From positions 1,091,501 to 1,155,500 of the forward strand of contig JAWNZC010000321.1 in NCBI GenBank assembly GCA_035771165.1: a stretch of DNA of 64,000 nucleotides, in the 5' to 3' direction. Positions 12,184 to 24,068 of the stretch are shown one piece after another (position 1 is the first letter of the stretch; the number at the start of each line of letters is the position of its first letter). The translations under genes and the position numbers were made by a program. The notes beneath the pieces are model-generated. The model did no database searches. It was not told the origin of the DNA and saw nothing but the letters and a program-made list of their open reading frames with translations. The DNA is from Paragorgia papillata. Lineage: Eukaryota > Cnidaria > Anthozoa > Scleralcyonacea > Coralliidae.

Positions 12184-12555
12184 ACGCGCTATGACTCAAA
12201 TAATATACTCTTGTAGTACTGTATACCGCTTGGTTTTATAGGAATATTTTCAATAGGAATAATTTTAAAACAACAACAACTAAAGAATATACTTTATTCG
12301 CTTTTATTATTAAAAATTAAATTGACCCCGCACCCCGCGTTTTCTGAACAGCCCATTTGGTTTGACATATTTATGGTAAGTAAAGACAAAGTAAACAAAT
12401 TAGCATAGTATTTGTATAATAATAAAGAACATCTGGACCTGAGAGCAATGCAGTAATACAGTTTTAAGAAAATACAATGCAGAAAGAAGGAAATGTACAA
12501 TGCAAACTGAAAAAAGTCATCACGTTCTACAGCGGGTTTGACTGACGGCATTTCC

Positions 12556-13858
12556 CAACCTCAAAAGTGAGGCAAAAAGTTCCAGGCCCCTGCGCGGTTT
12601 GCAGGTAGGATTCAGTCTCCCACAAAATGTTTTTTACACGGTCGCCCGTCTTGAGCGAACTGCGAAGGATCGAAAAAGGTTTGAAAAAATTATTTATCAA
12701 ATTATTTATCAGACTAAACGTGCATTTAATGTTTCCCATTGTTGTGCAGTGCTGTTGTTGTTTTATTTACTGTATAGCAGTCCAAAACTATACAGTAAAT
12801 TAAGCTAGGGATGAAAATAGGCTGAGAAAACAGACGTCCTTTTGCTGGCTAGGATGAAAACAGCCAGCTGAAAAGGTGAGAACAAGAGTGAGAAAGCTTT
12901 TCTTGTACGAGTTTGAAGACGTATTGATACTTGATATTTCATTAATATACATCTAACGTCATTTTCTTATATCTGCTCCTTTAATTTTTTGTTCGAATGT
13001 GTTAAACGGCCTTTTGTAACTAATAATATTTTAAGAAATAACTGACAACTAGATTGTTTATTTTTCAACGAATGCGGAATGCTTTTTAAACAAAACGATA
13101 TGCAACTGGTACTAACGGCATATTCTATACTAAGTTTGTGTTGATTTTTTGTATCCTCTTCGGAGTAACGAAATTCTAATATATGGTTTATATTATAACG
13201 AAAAGTTTGATCCAATTTCTTGACTGACAAACTTCGTGCACGTTTTGTAAAGACAATGACCCTTACTATAGCAACAAATAAACAATTAGTATTACTGCAT
13301 AATTAGTTCGGCAGCATAGCACAACCATTTAAAATTTAAAATGTACGTTTAGCAAAGCGTGATAAAATGGTTCAATAAATAATTTTTCAAACCTTTTTGA
13401 GCCTTCGCGGTTCGCTCAAGACTGGCGGCCGTGTTAAAAAACATTTTGTGGGAGACTGAAACCTACCTGCAAACCGCGCAGGGGCCAACACCACTGCCAA
13501 ACATTTTGCGCATGCGCGACGTCCGAGCTCGTCCTCAGAAAAAGAGCGGGAAAACACTGAAATATTTGGACTGGTCCGAGAGTCCGACACAAAAATTAAA
13601 GTTATAAGCATACTACCGAAAAGATAAGGTAGATAATTTGTGCATGGCTTCTTTGTCAATATTGTAACATTCTGAAATTACTCCTTTGTAATTTTCTTTA
13701 CCCTATTTTTAAAACACAAATGAATAGTCGAGTCTTACTTAGTCTTCGCTGTCTGGTTGTTGTTGCCACGGCTTCTCTTGATATTTATTTTTACGCATGC
13801 GCAAACGTTTGGCAGCGGTGTTGCAGGGGCCTAGGACTTTGCCTCACTTTTTGCCCCA
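12556..13858. mobile_element. Foldback element with long inverted arms, split by a nested insertion
   Basis: The left arm (about 12556-12690) contains GTGAGGCAAAAAGT, CAGGCCCCTGCGCGGTTTGC, GTCTCCCACAAAATG and GTCTTGAGCGAACTGCGAAG. The right arm repeats these in reverse from about 13390 (TTCGCGGTTCGCTCAAGACT) to 13486 and resumes after the inserted element at 13823-13858 (GGGGCC, then GCCTCACTTTTTG). The central AT-rich part has no convincing gene; frames 12599-12808 and 12967-13230 are unsupported. Confidence 0.6.
13487..13822. mobile_element. Mutator-like MITE with 9-bp target duplication
   Basis: The element starts AACACCACTGCCAAACATTT and ends with the inverse (AAACGTTTGGCAGCGGTGTT), with the inner phrase GCGCATGCGC near both ends. 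GCAGGGGCC is present directly before (13478-13486) and after (13823-13831). Removing the insert and one copy of these nine bases restores the right arm of the host foldback element. Ends and 9-bp duplication match the larger element at 53491-54384, so the two belong to one family. A 9-bp duplication is typical of Mutator-like elements. Confidence 0.75.
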
Positions 13859-14349
13859 CGAATGACTGGACGTTATGGAGCCACTCTTCGCCAAACATGC
13901 AAAGCTTAAGAGCGGGTATAAACTAAAAGTTGCAAACACGTTGTCGTATAATAGTGCGAATCTTTCTTTTTGATATTTTAATACCGATTTCAAATCCGAG
14001 ACTGCTCTTTCAACGTTATTGACATGGCGCGTTCGTGTGCACTAAAGTCTTTGCTAACTTTGGAATTGTTTCCAAAGCTGAGTCACAGTGTTTGCAACAG
14101 AACTACAATCTAGGACCAATCCGTACTCAAAGAGCGATAAATTTGTGCTACCACATATATAAATACACCATACCGCGCCAGATAACGTCATGCGGAAGTG
14201 CTAAATTTATCGGCCAATAAGAAGCCGGAGGGATTCCTGCTAATGACGCCATGTGCCCGCTCCTCTCCCGCCATTTTGCTTGGCAGATGAGCGTTACCAC
14301 TCTACCATGATGCATTGCGGTTTTTGCTTAAATGGGAAAGGTCCATTAC

Positions 14350-14773
14350 GTATGGATCGTTTTAACTCACGTGATCGGTGACCCCATTGGGGTCATAGAG
14401 ATCATATAAATACTAGAGGGGGCATTGGCGGGAAAATTTTGTAACCACATGCAGCAGCCGCCATTACCTATGATATTTCAGTCAATTGATTGGCAAATGT
14501 ACCAGACCCAGTCCTTTGCCAACCAACGCGCATAATGTTTGCCTCCAAAAAAATTCAAGATGTCGGCGTTCAATTGGTTACCCGCGGTTGGCTGAAATTA
14601 AGATAGGATGCCCCATCTCTATGATTGGGGTGGTGAAACAATACGAAATTTTTGAAGAAGAATAGAGCTAAATTCCCATAGGATAAAGATGTACACCAAT
14701 ATTTATGGCCGCCATTCCATTGTTTTGGTACACCAATATGGCCGCCGTGACGTCAGATGAAAACGATCTATAC
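14350..14773. mobile_element. Foldback MITE (GATCGTTTT ends, GGCGGCCAT interior)
   Basis: TATGGATCGTTTTAACTCAC at the left pairs with GATGAAAACGATCTATA at the right. Short copies of GGCCGCCAT with TTGGTACACCAATA lie near the right end, and CACGTGA and TGACGTCA sit just inside the two ends. No coding capacity. Confidence 0.5.
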
Positions 14774-17203
14774 ATATATTCTTTTGAGGTCTGTGATTGA
14801 GAATCATTCTTTACTTTAAAATTTTTTTTGAAAACAACTACTTAACAAAATTGAATTGATAAATTACCGTGCTGTCATTAATTAATAAATCATTACTGAG
14901 GTCAATGGCATTGTTGAATATAGCAGCTAGCTAAAGGCCCAGCCTAGGGGCGCAGGAACCGGGGGGAAACGGGGCATCCCCCCCCCCCCCCCCACACACA
15001 CACACTTTGTCGTAAAGTGCCCTTTTTGCAACAGAAAAGTGCCCTTTTATGTTAAAACATGTGCCTCAAGTGTCCTTTTGAAGTCCTACCCCCTGAAAAA
15101 GTGCCCTTTTGAAGCTGTGCCCCTCCAATATCAACTTGCTTCCTACGCCGATGGCGCAGCCCGAAGCTGGCTGCAATATATTCAATAATGCCGTTTGGCC
15201 GAAGTGATTATCTATTATAAGTACTGATCCTCACATAGTTTCTGTTTGGTAAAATCAATTAAATCTCAAATGTCATCAATAAAATATTAAAGAAACGCTG
15301 ATTTTAGACCCTTGTAAACGAGAAACGAAAGGCTTGTAAACGTACTGGCTGCAATATTTTTAATATTGCAGTGTGCTGGCTGAAATCGTTGATCAATAAT
15401 GCGGACAGGGAACAATGGAGTTTGATAAGGGTCAGTAATTATAATGAATAAGTGAACGAACGAACGAATGAATGAATGAATGAATGAATTATATATTTTT
15501 TGTAATTTAGGCTTCTTGTAGGACTATGCCTTCTTTACTATACCCTTGGTTTCGGTACGCTATTATATATAATTTATCATTTTGTCAAGGCAATTAAACA
15601 GACTTATACAGTATTAGTTTAGCATTTTAACATTGTATTAAAAACAGAACGTTTGAAAGATTCCAATTAAAAAAGCAGGTGAAAAACAACTAGATCTCAC
15701 TGTAGGGGTGAAGGTTAATTAGAGACATGCTGACTTATTTGTTAATGCTCGTGCGACTCGCGTGCATGTGTCTATGCTATTTTAGTTTCTAACAATTAAG
15801 AAAAACAACATGATAATGAAATAAATTTACACAATATCGAAAAATGACATTGTCCATGAAAACAGTGTTTGCGACATGAATCTCAAAGATGCAAAGTTTC
15901 GTGCATTCAAATTGGACGATACTCATGAATAGCACACTGTTTCGGGCAGTTGACAATTGATTCGACATGGCTCAACGTCGGACTGGATTTCTGAAAGCGT
16001 ACTGCATGTGCTCATTCAAAATCTATTTATTCCTGTGGTTTCTATATTGACTTTGTTTCTCGTGATGTAAGTAGTCGGATGTTTACGTGTAGTCGAGTTT
16101 GCCCTTTGATCTTATTTGGCTTCTAGCAGGAATGTCAGTGGGTCAAGGTAACTTACTGAGCTCAAAAAAGCAACAGCTTTAATACAACAACTTTCAGTTA
16201 ACTTTCCCAGTTGTCAATTGGTGTCATTAATTATGCGTAATTTAAAAGAACTAAAGTCGCCCAGTTCGGAACGAAATTCATGATCAAAATATTTTAATCG
16301 ACCCCCATGCACCTTATTTGTATCTTCTGGATAAAAATAGGTTGTCAAACGGGAAAATGCATGTAAACTATAATTATGCGACACGAAATCGAATTTATAG
16401 ACGTTTCATGCGATAAAATATAACAGTTTTCTTTTTATGTTTAAACTGATAAACAGGATAAATTTCGAGAGTATAGAAATTACTGCCCGGTGCAGATCTG
16501 CGCTAAATATTTTTTTGCGATTTGTCAATATATAATCATGCAATTAAAACATCTAGCAATTTGATTTTAGTTATATTCTGCATATATAACTATAGCGAAA
16601 GACATGTGCATTGAATGAGATTTGTTGGTTGCAACTGGAATTTGATTTGATCCGAATTTTATTATCCGAATAAAATCCGATCCAAAAATATGAATATTAA
16701 TCAGACTACAGAGTAACGGAGAGTAGATCATAGAAGTAATACTAATAGAGTACAATATTTACGGGCTAAATTTCAACATTTATGCCATGGCAAAAGAAGT
16801 TCTGCGTCCTTATCTAAATTTTATATCGTATAATCCATAAAAGTACAAGTCCAAAGTGGGCACTGATGCAGGAGATGGCATCTCGTGCAGAGGTTTACAA
16901 TTTCAAAATCAGTGCAGTTGATCACGGGACTCACCTGACCAACTGCTTCACTAATATAGAGGTGGCAATTTACGCCCTGGGCTACATTCGCGTGCATGCG
17001 CATCCATGTGTTTAAATTAACTATATAGTGTTCAAAAATGATTTTATTAGTACTTATTGCCAAAAAAAAACGTTTCAACGTGACCAAGCTATAATTCTAT
17101 TTAGTATAAATACACATGCAGGTGATTATAGAAAATCACGCGCGCTGATTGGTCGAGCTACTTCGGATTAATTCTCGATAATCACCTACAGCGTTTATTC
17201 AAA

Positions 17204-17288
17204 ATGGCCGCCAGCCAAGTTGTCAATGCGACAGACGAGGAAATTAACAATTTTAAAGAAAATGTTGTTCCTAAAAGTACGAAAATGT
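17204..17288 (+). CDS. Crypton/DUF3504-like recombinase, first exon (copy 1)
   Basis: An ATG in a GCCGCC context opens MAASQVVNATDEEINNFKEN and continues VVPKSTK before possible donors (GTGTAT or GTATTT). The pattern of acidic helix, Phe, Glu and Asn/Ser-Thr-Lys resembles the N-terminus of KCTD1/DUF3504 proteins derived from Crypton tyrosine-recombinase transposons. Upstream are a CCAAT box on the minus strand (GCTGATTGGTCGAG) and inverted GGTGATTAT/ATAATCACC words at 17112-17187, which could be the element end or promoter. No catalytic exon follows in the block, so this is a 5' fragment. The frame running on to 17386 is intronic. Confidence 0.45.
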
Positions 17289-17844
17289 GTATTTATACTA
17301 AAACAATTATTCGCCTCAGGCTCAGTGTATATAGGTGTATTTATATTACGACTTATATAGTCTATTTATTCGGCGAATATCAATAATATATGCAGGCATG
17401 CATCGCAGTTTTCAATCAGAATATATGCAATATTTATATATCAAAATGTGCTGGAAACCGTTTTTCAAAACACCTCTTGCTGTTCCTAGTTTAGACATCA
17501 ATAGCAGACCACTAACAACATATAGTAAGTTAATTATTTCTGTAGGATAGTGCCAAAACAGCTGCCGTAAAATTGTAAAAACAATAAAGATATCATGCAA
17601 TTATATAGCTTATAGACCTCGTGCAGATGACGTCAAAACGGTGCACTGGAGGACAACTTCAAAGTTCCGACGTTCAACAGAGAAAATAATGAATTAGTTT
17701 ATACATAAGATTTGTCCTCCACCAAGGGAATAAGTGCAAGTGGTCTATACTGGCTTAAAATATCTAAACTTATATATTCGTTTATATATCAATAGGATAC
17801 GATATTTCAGGATAATGTTATCTATGCTGCAATATGGTGCTGGC

Positions 17845-17934
17845 AATTTACTTATATATAGTATCAGGATCGTGATTATAGTTAGTTAGCCAACTAACTA
17901 TAATCACGATCCTGATACTATATATAAGTAAATT
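17845..17934. repeat. Perfect 43-bp hairpin with 4-base loop
   Basis: Bases 17845-17887 and 17892-17934 are exact reverse complements separated by AGCC. The arm reads AATTTACTTATATATAGTAT and then CAGGATCGTGATTATAGTTAGTT. Copy 2 at about 22621-22670 has only the right arm. As RNA it would form a 43-bp duplex. Confidence 0.9.
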
Positions 17935-18350
17935 AGTGCTTTATTCTACTTTATATGTATGCATACAAGGATGTATCCTTGTTAACGTTTTTTTGGTTTT
18001 TTAAGGAATACATGCAGTTCGAATTGTTCAAGATGAGGACATATCGTTATTCTAAACTGAATTTCTTTTTGACAAAATGTAGCCAAGGAAAAGGAAGCCG
18101 TTAATCATAGGAAAAGCGCAAATGCAGTATTTTATCACTGTATTATTTAGTTTTGTTTTCCTTAGTTGGCACAGAGATCAAATTAAAATAATTTTCTTAG
18201 AATATGACGTTACTGCATGTTCAATCGGAAAACGCATCTTTGTGGATTATGGCATACACAAAAAAAAAAGGAAATTGTACTGAAAATATTGCATCATATT
18301 AGATTCATTGAATATAGAAAATTACAATCAAATATATATGTATATATATA

Positions 18351-18656
18351 TTTAAGAAATAGAAAATGGCCGCCCGTGTTTATATAGCCTGATGCAAACA
18401 CGAGAGTGAGTTGGGAGAATTCGAAAGTTTATGTGAACCCGAGCCGTAGGCGAGGGTTTACATAAGTACTTTCGAATTCTCCCAACTCACTCGAGTGTTT
18501 GCATCAGGTTATATAAACACAGGGCATCCATTTTCTATTTCTTTTATGAAATAAGGCTAAAAAATGTGCCGTGACATCACAACCGTGTTTACATAGCCTG
18601 ATATAAACACGGTAATTGACCAATCACAGCGTGCGTAAGACGCAACCTATTTTATA
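18351..18656. mobile_element. MITE insertion present only in duplication copy 1
   Basis: Copy 2 runs straight through a (TA)n tract where copy 1 has about 306 extra bases. The first 190 are a foldback: AAGAAATAGAAAATGG with GAGTTGGGAGAATTCGAAAG on the left, complements ending CCATTTTCTATTTCTT at 18544. A tail to 18656 includes GTGTTTACATAGCCTGATAT and a CCAATCACAGCG stretch. Insertion into TA repeats hides the target duplication. Confidence 0.7.
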
Positions 18657-19625
18657 AATATATATATACTCTTAGATTACTATAAAAAAAGGCAGATAAA
18701 CGTGCGGAAAAAAAATTCTTTTCTGTACTCTTTTGATTATAATGCATACACACATTATCAAACGGATCGAATTACCTGCGACATAAAATGTTGCTGGAAG
18801 CTCACTCCAGCTGTGCTGAGCGTTTGTGATTTAATTCAGTGATGATTTCCAAATTTTAGAAGTGGGGGAACGCTCACTAAAGTCAAATGGGCGTGGCCAC
18901 TGGTCGTAAAATTAAATGGGCGTGGCTCCTGTCGTGAACGTTAATGGTGTGTGAAAAGACTACTAAAAGCCTGGCTCAGGCTAGCTGGTTGGCTAACTTG
19001 GTTGAAAAACGGGTACAGTCATAGACTCAAAGCAAAAATAGTGCGGTGCTGAACGATGTTCCACTACGTTTAATTTTTGTTAGGGGGAACGGCGTTCCCC
19101 CACCGTAATATTTGTCAGGGGGAACGGCGTTCCCCCGACAAAAATAGTCGGGAAACGCCGTTCCTCCGCGTTCCCCCTGAAAAACATCACTGATTTAATT
19201 CTAAGCAAAAACGACCGGCCATTTGGTAAGTTCATTGGCGTAGTAATTTGGAAAAATAACGTTGTCTAAGTCGAGAAAATCGAAACTAAGTTTATGCAAA
19301 CAATGAGGGTTTTTTATCAGGATTATAGTTTGTGTTTTCTAATGAATTATTAATAAGCTTTCGAAGACTTTTTAAAGGCTATAATTTTTATTATTATATA
19401 TATTTTCTCTAAACCCTTAGTCAGAAACTTGGTGAGAATTCTCAATTGTTATTGTCAACTGTTTCTATAGAAAAAAAGGTTAGCATGCAGCCTTTGGCTT
19501 CAGCAGATAATACAGAGTTTGACCTTGATAATTCTTGATATCGAATTTTTGTTTCATCCAATTTTGCGGTTTATTACTAGACTAAGTATAATTTAAAGAT
19601 TCCAGTTAGAGACATCTCGTATTAC

Positions 19626-22600
19626 GAATTGATAAATTACCGTGCTGTCATTAATTAATAGATCATTACTGAGGTCAATGGCATTGTTGAATATAGCAGC
19701 TAGCTAAAGGCCCAGCCTAGGGGCGCAGGAACCGGGGGGAAACGGGGCATCCCCCCCACCCACACACACACTTTGTCGTAAAGTGCCCTTTTTGCAACAG
19801 AAAAGTGCCCTTTTATGTTAAAACATGTGCCTCAAGTGTCCTTTTGAAGTCCTACCCCCTGAAAAAGTGCCCTTTTGAAGCTGTGCCCCTCCAATATCAA
19901 CTTGCTTCCTACGCCGATGGCGCAGCCCGAAGCTGGCTGCAATATATTCAATAATGCCGTTTGGCCGAAGTGATTATCTATTATAAGTACTGATCCTCAC
20001 ATAGTTTCTGTTTGGTAAAATCAATTAAATCTCAAATGTCATCAATAAAATATTAAAGAAACGCTGATTTTAGACCCTTGTAAACGAGAAACGAAAGGCT
20101 TGTAAACGTAATGGCTGCAATATTTTTAATATTGCAGTGTGCTGGCTGAAATCGTTGATCAATAATGCGGACAGGGAACAATGGAGTTTGATAAGGGTCA
20201 GTAATTATAATGAATAAGTGAACGAACGAACGAACGAACGAACGAACGAATGAATGAATGAATGAATGAATTATATATTTTTTGTAATTTAGGCTTCTTG
20301 TAGGACTATGCCTTCTTTACTATACCCTTGGTTTCGGTACGCTATTATATATAATTTATCATTTTGTCAAGGCAATTAAACAGACTTATACAGTATTAGT
20401 TTAGCATTTTAACATTGTATTAAAAACAGAACGTTTGAAAGATTCCAATTAAAAAAGCAGGTGAAAAACAACTAGATCTCACTGTAGGGGTGAAGGTTAA
20501 TTAGAGACATGCTGACTTATTTGTTAATGCTCGTGCGACTCGCGTGCATGTGTCTATGCTATTTTAGTTTCTAACAATTAAGAAAAACAACATGATAATG
20601 AAATAAATTTAGACAATATCGAAAAATGACATTGTCCATGAAAAACAGTGTTTGCGACATGAATCTCAAAGATGCAAAGTTTCGTGCATTCAAATTGGAT
20701 GATACTCATGAATAGCACACTGTTTCGGGCAGTTGACAATTGATTCGACATGGCTCAACGTCGGACTGGATTTCTGAAAGCGTACTGCATGTGCTCATTC
20801 AAAATCTATTTATTCCTGTGGTTTCTATATTGACTTTGTTTCTCGTGATGTAAGTAGTCGGATGTTTACGTGTAGTCGAGTTTGCCCTTTGATCTTATTT
20901 GGCTTCTAGCAGGAATGTCAGTGGGTCAAGGTAACTTACTGAGCTCAAAAAAGCAACAGCTTTAATACAACAACTTTCAGTTAACTTTCCCAGTTGTCAA
21001 TTGGTGTCATTAATTATGCGTAATTTAAAAGAACTAAAGTCGCCAGTTCGGAACGAAATTCATGATCAAAATATTTTAATCGACCCCCATGCACCTTATT
21101 TGTATCTTCTGGATAAAAATAGGTTGTCAAACGGGAAAATGCATGCAAACTATAATTATGCGACACGAAATCGAATTTATAGACGTTTCATGCGATAAAA
21201 TATAACAGTTTTCTTTTTATGTTTAAACTGATAAACAGGATAAATTTCGAGAGTATAGAAATTACTGCCCGGTGCAGATCTGCGCTAAATATTTTTTTGC
21301 GATTTGTCAATATATAATCATGCAATTAAAACATCTAGCAATTTGATTTTAGTTATATTCTGCATATATAACTATAGCGAAAGACATGTGCATTGAATGA
21401 GATTTGTTGGTTGCAACTGGAATTTGATTTGATCCGAATTTTATTATCCGAATAAAATCCGATCCAAAAATATGAATATTAATCAGACTACAGAGTAACG
21501 GAGAGTAGATCATAGAAGTAATACTAATAGAGTACAATATTTACGGGCTAAATTTCAACATTTATGCCATGGCAAAAGAAGTTCTGCGTCCTTATCTAAA
21601 TTTTATATCGTATAATCCATAAAAGTACAAGTCCAAAGTGGGCACTGATGCAGGAGATGGCATCTCGTGCAGAGGTTTACAATTTCAAAATCAGTGCAGT
21701 TGATCACGGGACTCACCTGACCAACTGCTTCACTAATATAGAGGTGGCAATTTACGCCCTGGGCTACATTCGCGTGCATGCGCATCCATGTGTTTAAATT
21801 AACTATATAGTGTTCAAAAATGATTTTATTAGTACTTATTGCCAAAAAAAACGTTTCAACGTGACCAAGCTATAATTCTATTTAGTATAAATACACATGC
21901 AGGTGATTATAGAAAATCACGCGCGCTGATTGGTCGAGCTACTTCGGATTAATTCTCGATAATCACCTACAGCGTTTATTCAAAATGGCCGCCAGCCAAG
22001 TTGTCAATGCGACAGACGAGGAAATTAACAATTTTAAAGAAAATGTTGTTCCTAAAAGTACGAAAATGTGTATTTATACTAAAACAATTATTCGCCTCAG
22101 GCTCAGTGTATATAGGTGTATTTATATTACGACTTATATAGTCTATTTATTCGGCGAATATCAATAATATATGCAGGCATGCATCGCAGTTTTCAATCAG
22201 AATATATGCAATATTTATATATCAAAATGTGCTGGAAACCGTTTTTCAAAACACCTCTTGCTGTTCCTAGTTTAGACATCAATAGCAGACCACTAACAAC
22301 ATATAGTAAGTTAATTATTTCTGTAGGATAGTGCCAAAACAGCTGCCGTAAAATTGTAAAAACAATAAAGATATCATGCAATTATATAGCTTATAGACCT
22401 CGTGCAGATGACGTCAAAACGGTGCACTGGAGGACAACTTCAAAGTTCCGACGTTCAACAGAGAAAATAATGAATTAGTTTATACATAAGATTTGTCCTC
22501 TACCAAGGGAATAAGTGCAAGTGGTCTATACTGGCTTAAAATATCTAAACTTATATATTCGTTTATATATCAATAGGATACGATATTTCAGGATAATGTT

Positions 22601-24061
22601 ATCTATGCTGCAATATGGTGCTGGCTAACTAACTATAATCACGATCCTGATACTATATATAAGTAAATTAGTGCTTTATTCTACTTTATATGTATGCATA
22701 CAAGGATGTATCCTTGTTAACGTTTTTTTGGTTTTTTAAGGAATACATGCAGTTCGAATTGTTCAAGATGAGGGCATATCGTTATTCTAAACTGAATTTC
22801 TTTTTGACAAAATGTAGCCAAGGAAAAGGAAGCCGTTAATCATAGGAAAAGCGCAAATGCAGTATTTTATCACTGTATTATTTAGTTTTGTTTTCCTTAG
22901 TTGGCACAGAGATCAAATTAAAATAATTTTCTTAGAATATGACGTTACTGCATGTTCAATCGGAAAACGCATCTTTGTGGATTATGGCATACACAAAAAA
23001 AAAGGAAATTGTACTGAAAATATTGCATCATATTAGATTCATTGAATATAGAAAATTACAATCAAATATATATGTATATATATATATATATACTCTTAGA
23101 TTACTATAAAAAAAGGCAGATAAACGTGCGGAAAAAAATTTCTTTTCTGTACTCTTTTGATTATAATGCATACACACATTATCAAACGGATCGAATTACC
23201 TGCGACATAAAATGTTGCTGGAAGCTCACTCCAGCTGTGCTGAGCGTTTGTGATTTAATTCAGTGATGATTTCCAAATTTTAGAAGTGGGGGAACGCTCA
23301 CTAAAGTCAAATGGGCGTGGCTCCTGGTCGTAAAATTAAATGGGCGTGGCTCCTGTCGTGAACGTTAATGGTGTGTGAAAAGACTACTAAAAGCCTGGCT
23401 CAGGCTAGCTGGTTGGCTAACTTGGTTGAAAAACGGGTACAGTCATTGACTCAAAGCAAAAATAGTGCGGTGCTGAACGATGTTCCACTACGTTTAATTT
23501 TTGTTAGGGGGGACGGCGTTCCCCCACCGTAATATTTGTCAGGGGGAACGTCAGGGGGAACGGCGTTCCCCCGACAAAAATAGTCGGGAAACGCCGTTCC
23601 TCCGCGTTCCCCCTGAAAAACATCACTGATTTAATTCTAAGCAAAAACGACCGGCCATTTGGTAAGTTCATTGGCGTAGTAATTTGGAAAAATAACGTTG
23701 TCTAAGTCGAGAAAATCGAAACTAAGTTTATGCAAACAATGAGGGTTTTTTATCAGGATTATAGTTTGTGTTTTCTAATGAATTATTAATAAGCTTTCGA
23801 AGACTTTTTAAAGGCTATAATTTTTATTATTATATATATTTTCTCTAAACCCTTAGTCAGAAACTTGGTGAGAATTCTCAATTGTTATTGTCAACTGTTT
23901 CTATAGAAAAAAAGGTTAGCATGCAGCCTTTGGCTTCAGCAGATAATACAGAGTTTGACCTTGATAATTCTTGATATCGAATTTTTGTTTCATCCAATTT
24001 TGCGGTTTATTACTAGACTAAGTATAATTTAAAGATTCCAGTTAGAGACATCTCGTATTAC
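19626..24061 (+). repeat. Tandem duplication, copy 2 (4.44 kb)
   Basis: Same order as copy 1, ending at the GAATTGA at 24062-24068, after which unique sequence resumes. It lacks one hairpin arm and the 306-bp MITE. It has a longer GAAC/GAAT run (20219-20271), a shorter poly-C tract near 19750 and a small extra repeat of CAGGGGGAACG near 23540. Frames shared with copy 1 (for example 16567-16755 with 21349-21537) are conserved because the DNA is, and I do not call them genes. Confidence 0.9.
21985..22069 (+). CDS. Crypton/DUF3504-like recombinase, first exon (copy 2)
   Basis: Identical in protein to the copy at 17204-17288, with the same CCAAT box and flanking GGTGATTAT/ATAATCACC inverted words. 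It is again a lone 5' exon. Being unchanged may only reflect how recent the duplication is. Confidence 0.45.
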
Positions 24062-24068
24062 GAATTGA

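Larger units (their letters stand above)
7799..12331. mobile_element. Large inverted-arm element enclosing other repeats
   Basis: Bases 7799-7905 and 12224-12331 are near-perfect inverted copies (about 107 bp), containing AGCGAATAAAGTATATTC and TTGTTGTTGTTTTAAAATTA on the left and their complements on the right. Between them lie nested foldback elements and a 42-bp minisatellite, but no transposase-like frame. It could be a large non-autonomous DNA transposon or an inverted duplication. No target duplication was found. The matching GC-rich phrase at 7571 and 12325, in direct orientation, suggests a more complex history. Confidence 0.55.
14853..19625 (+). repeat. Tandem duplication, copy 1 (4.77 kb)
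   Basis: This block is followed head-to-tail by a near-identical copy at 19626-24061. The blocks meet and end at GAATTGA, present at 14853, 19626 and 24062. Single-base differences are sparse. Copy 1 has two sequences that copy 2 lacks: one arm of a 43-bp hairpin (about 17845) and a roughly 306-bp MITE (18351-18656). Contents include a poly-C/CA tract, a GAAC/GAAT microsatellite (15453-15489), a Crypton-like first exon and palindromes of GGGGGAACGGCGTTCCCCC (19081-19173). Apart from the exon I see no gene. Confidence 0.9.
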
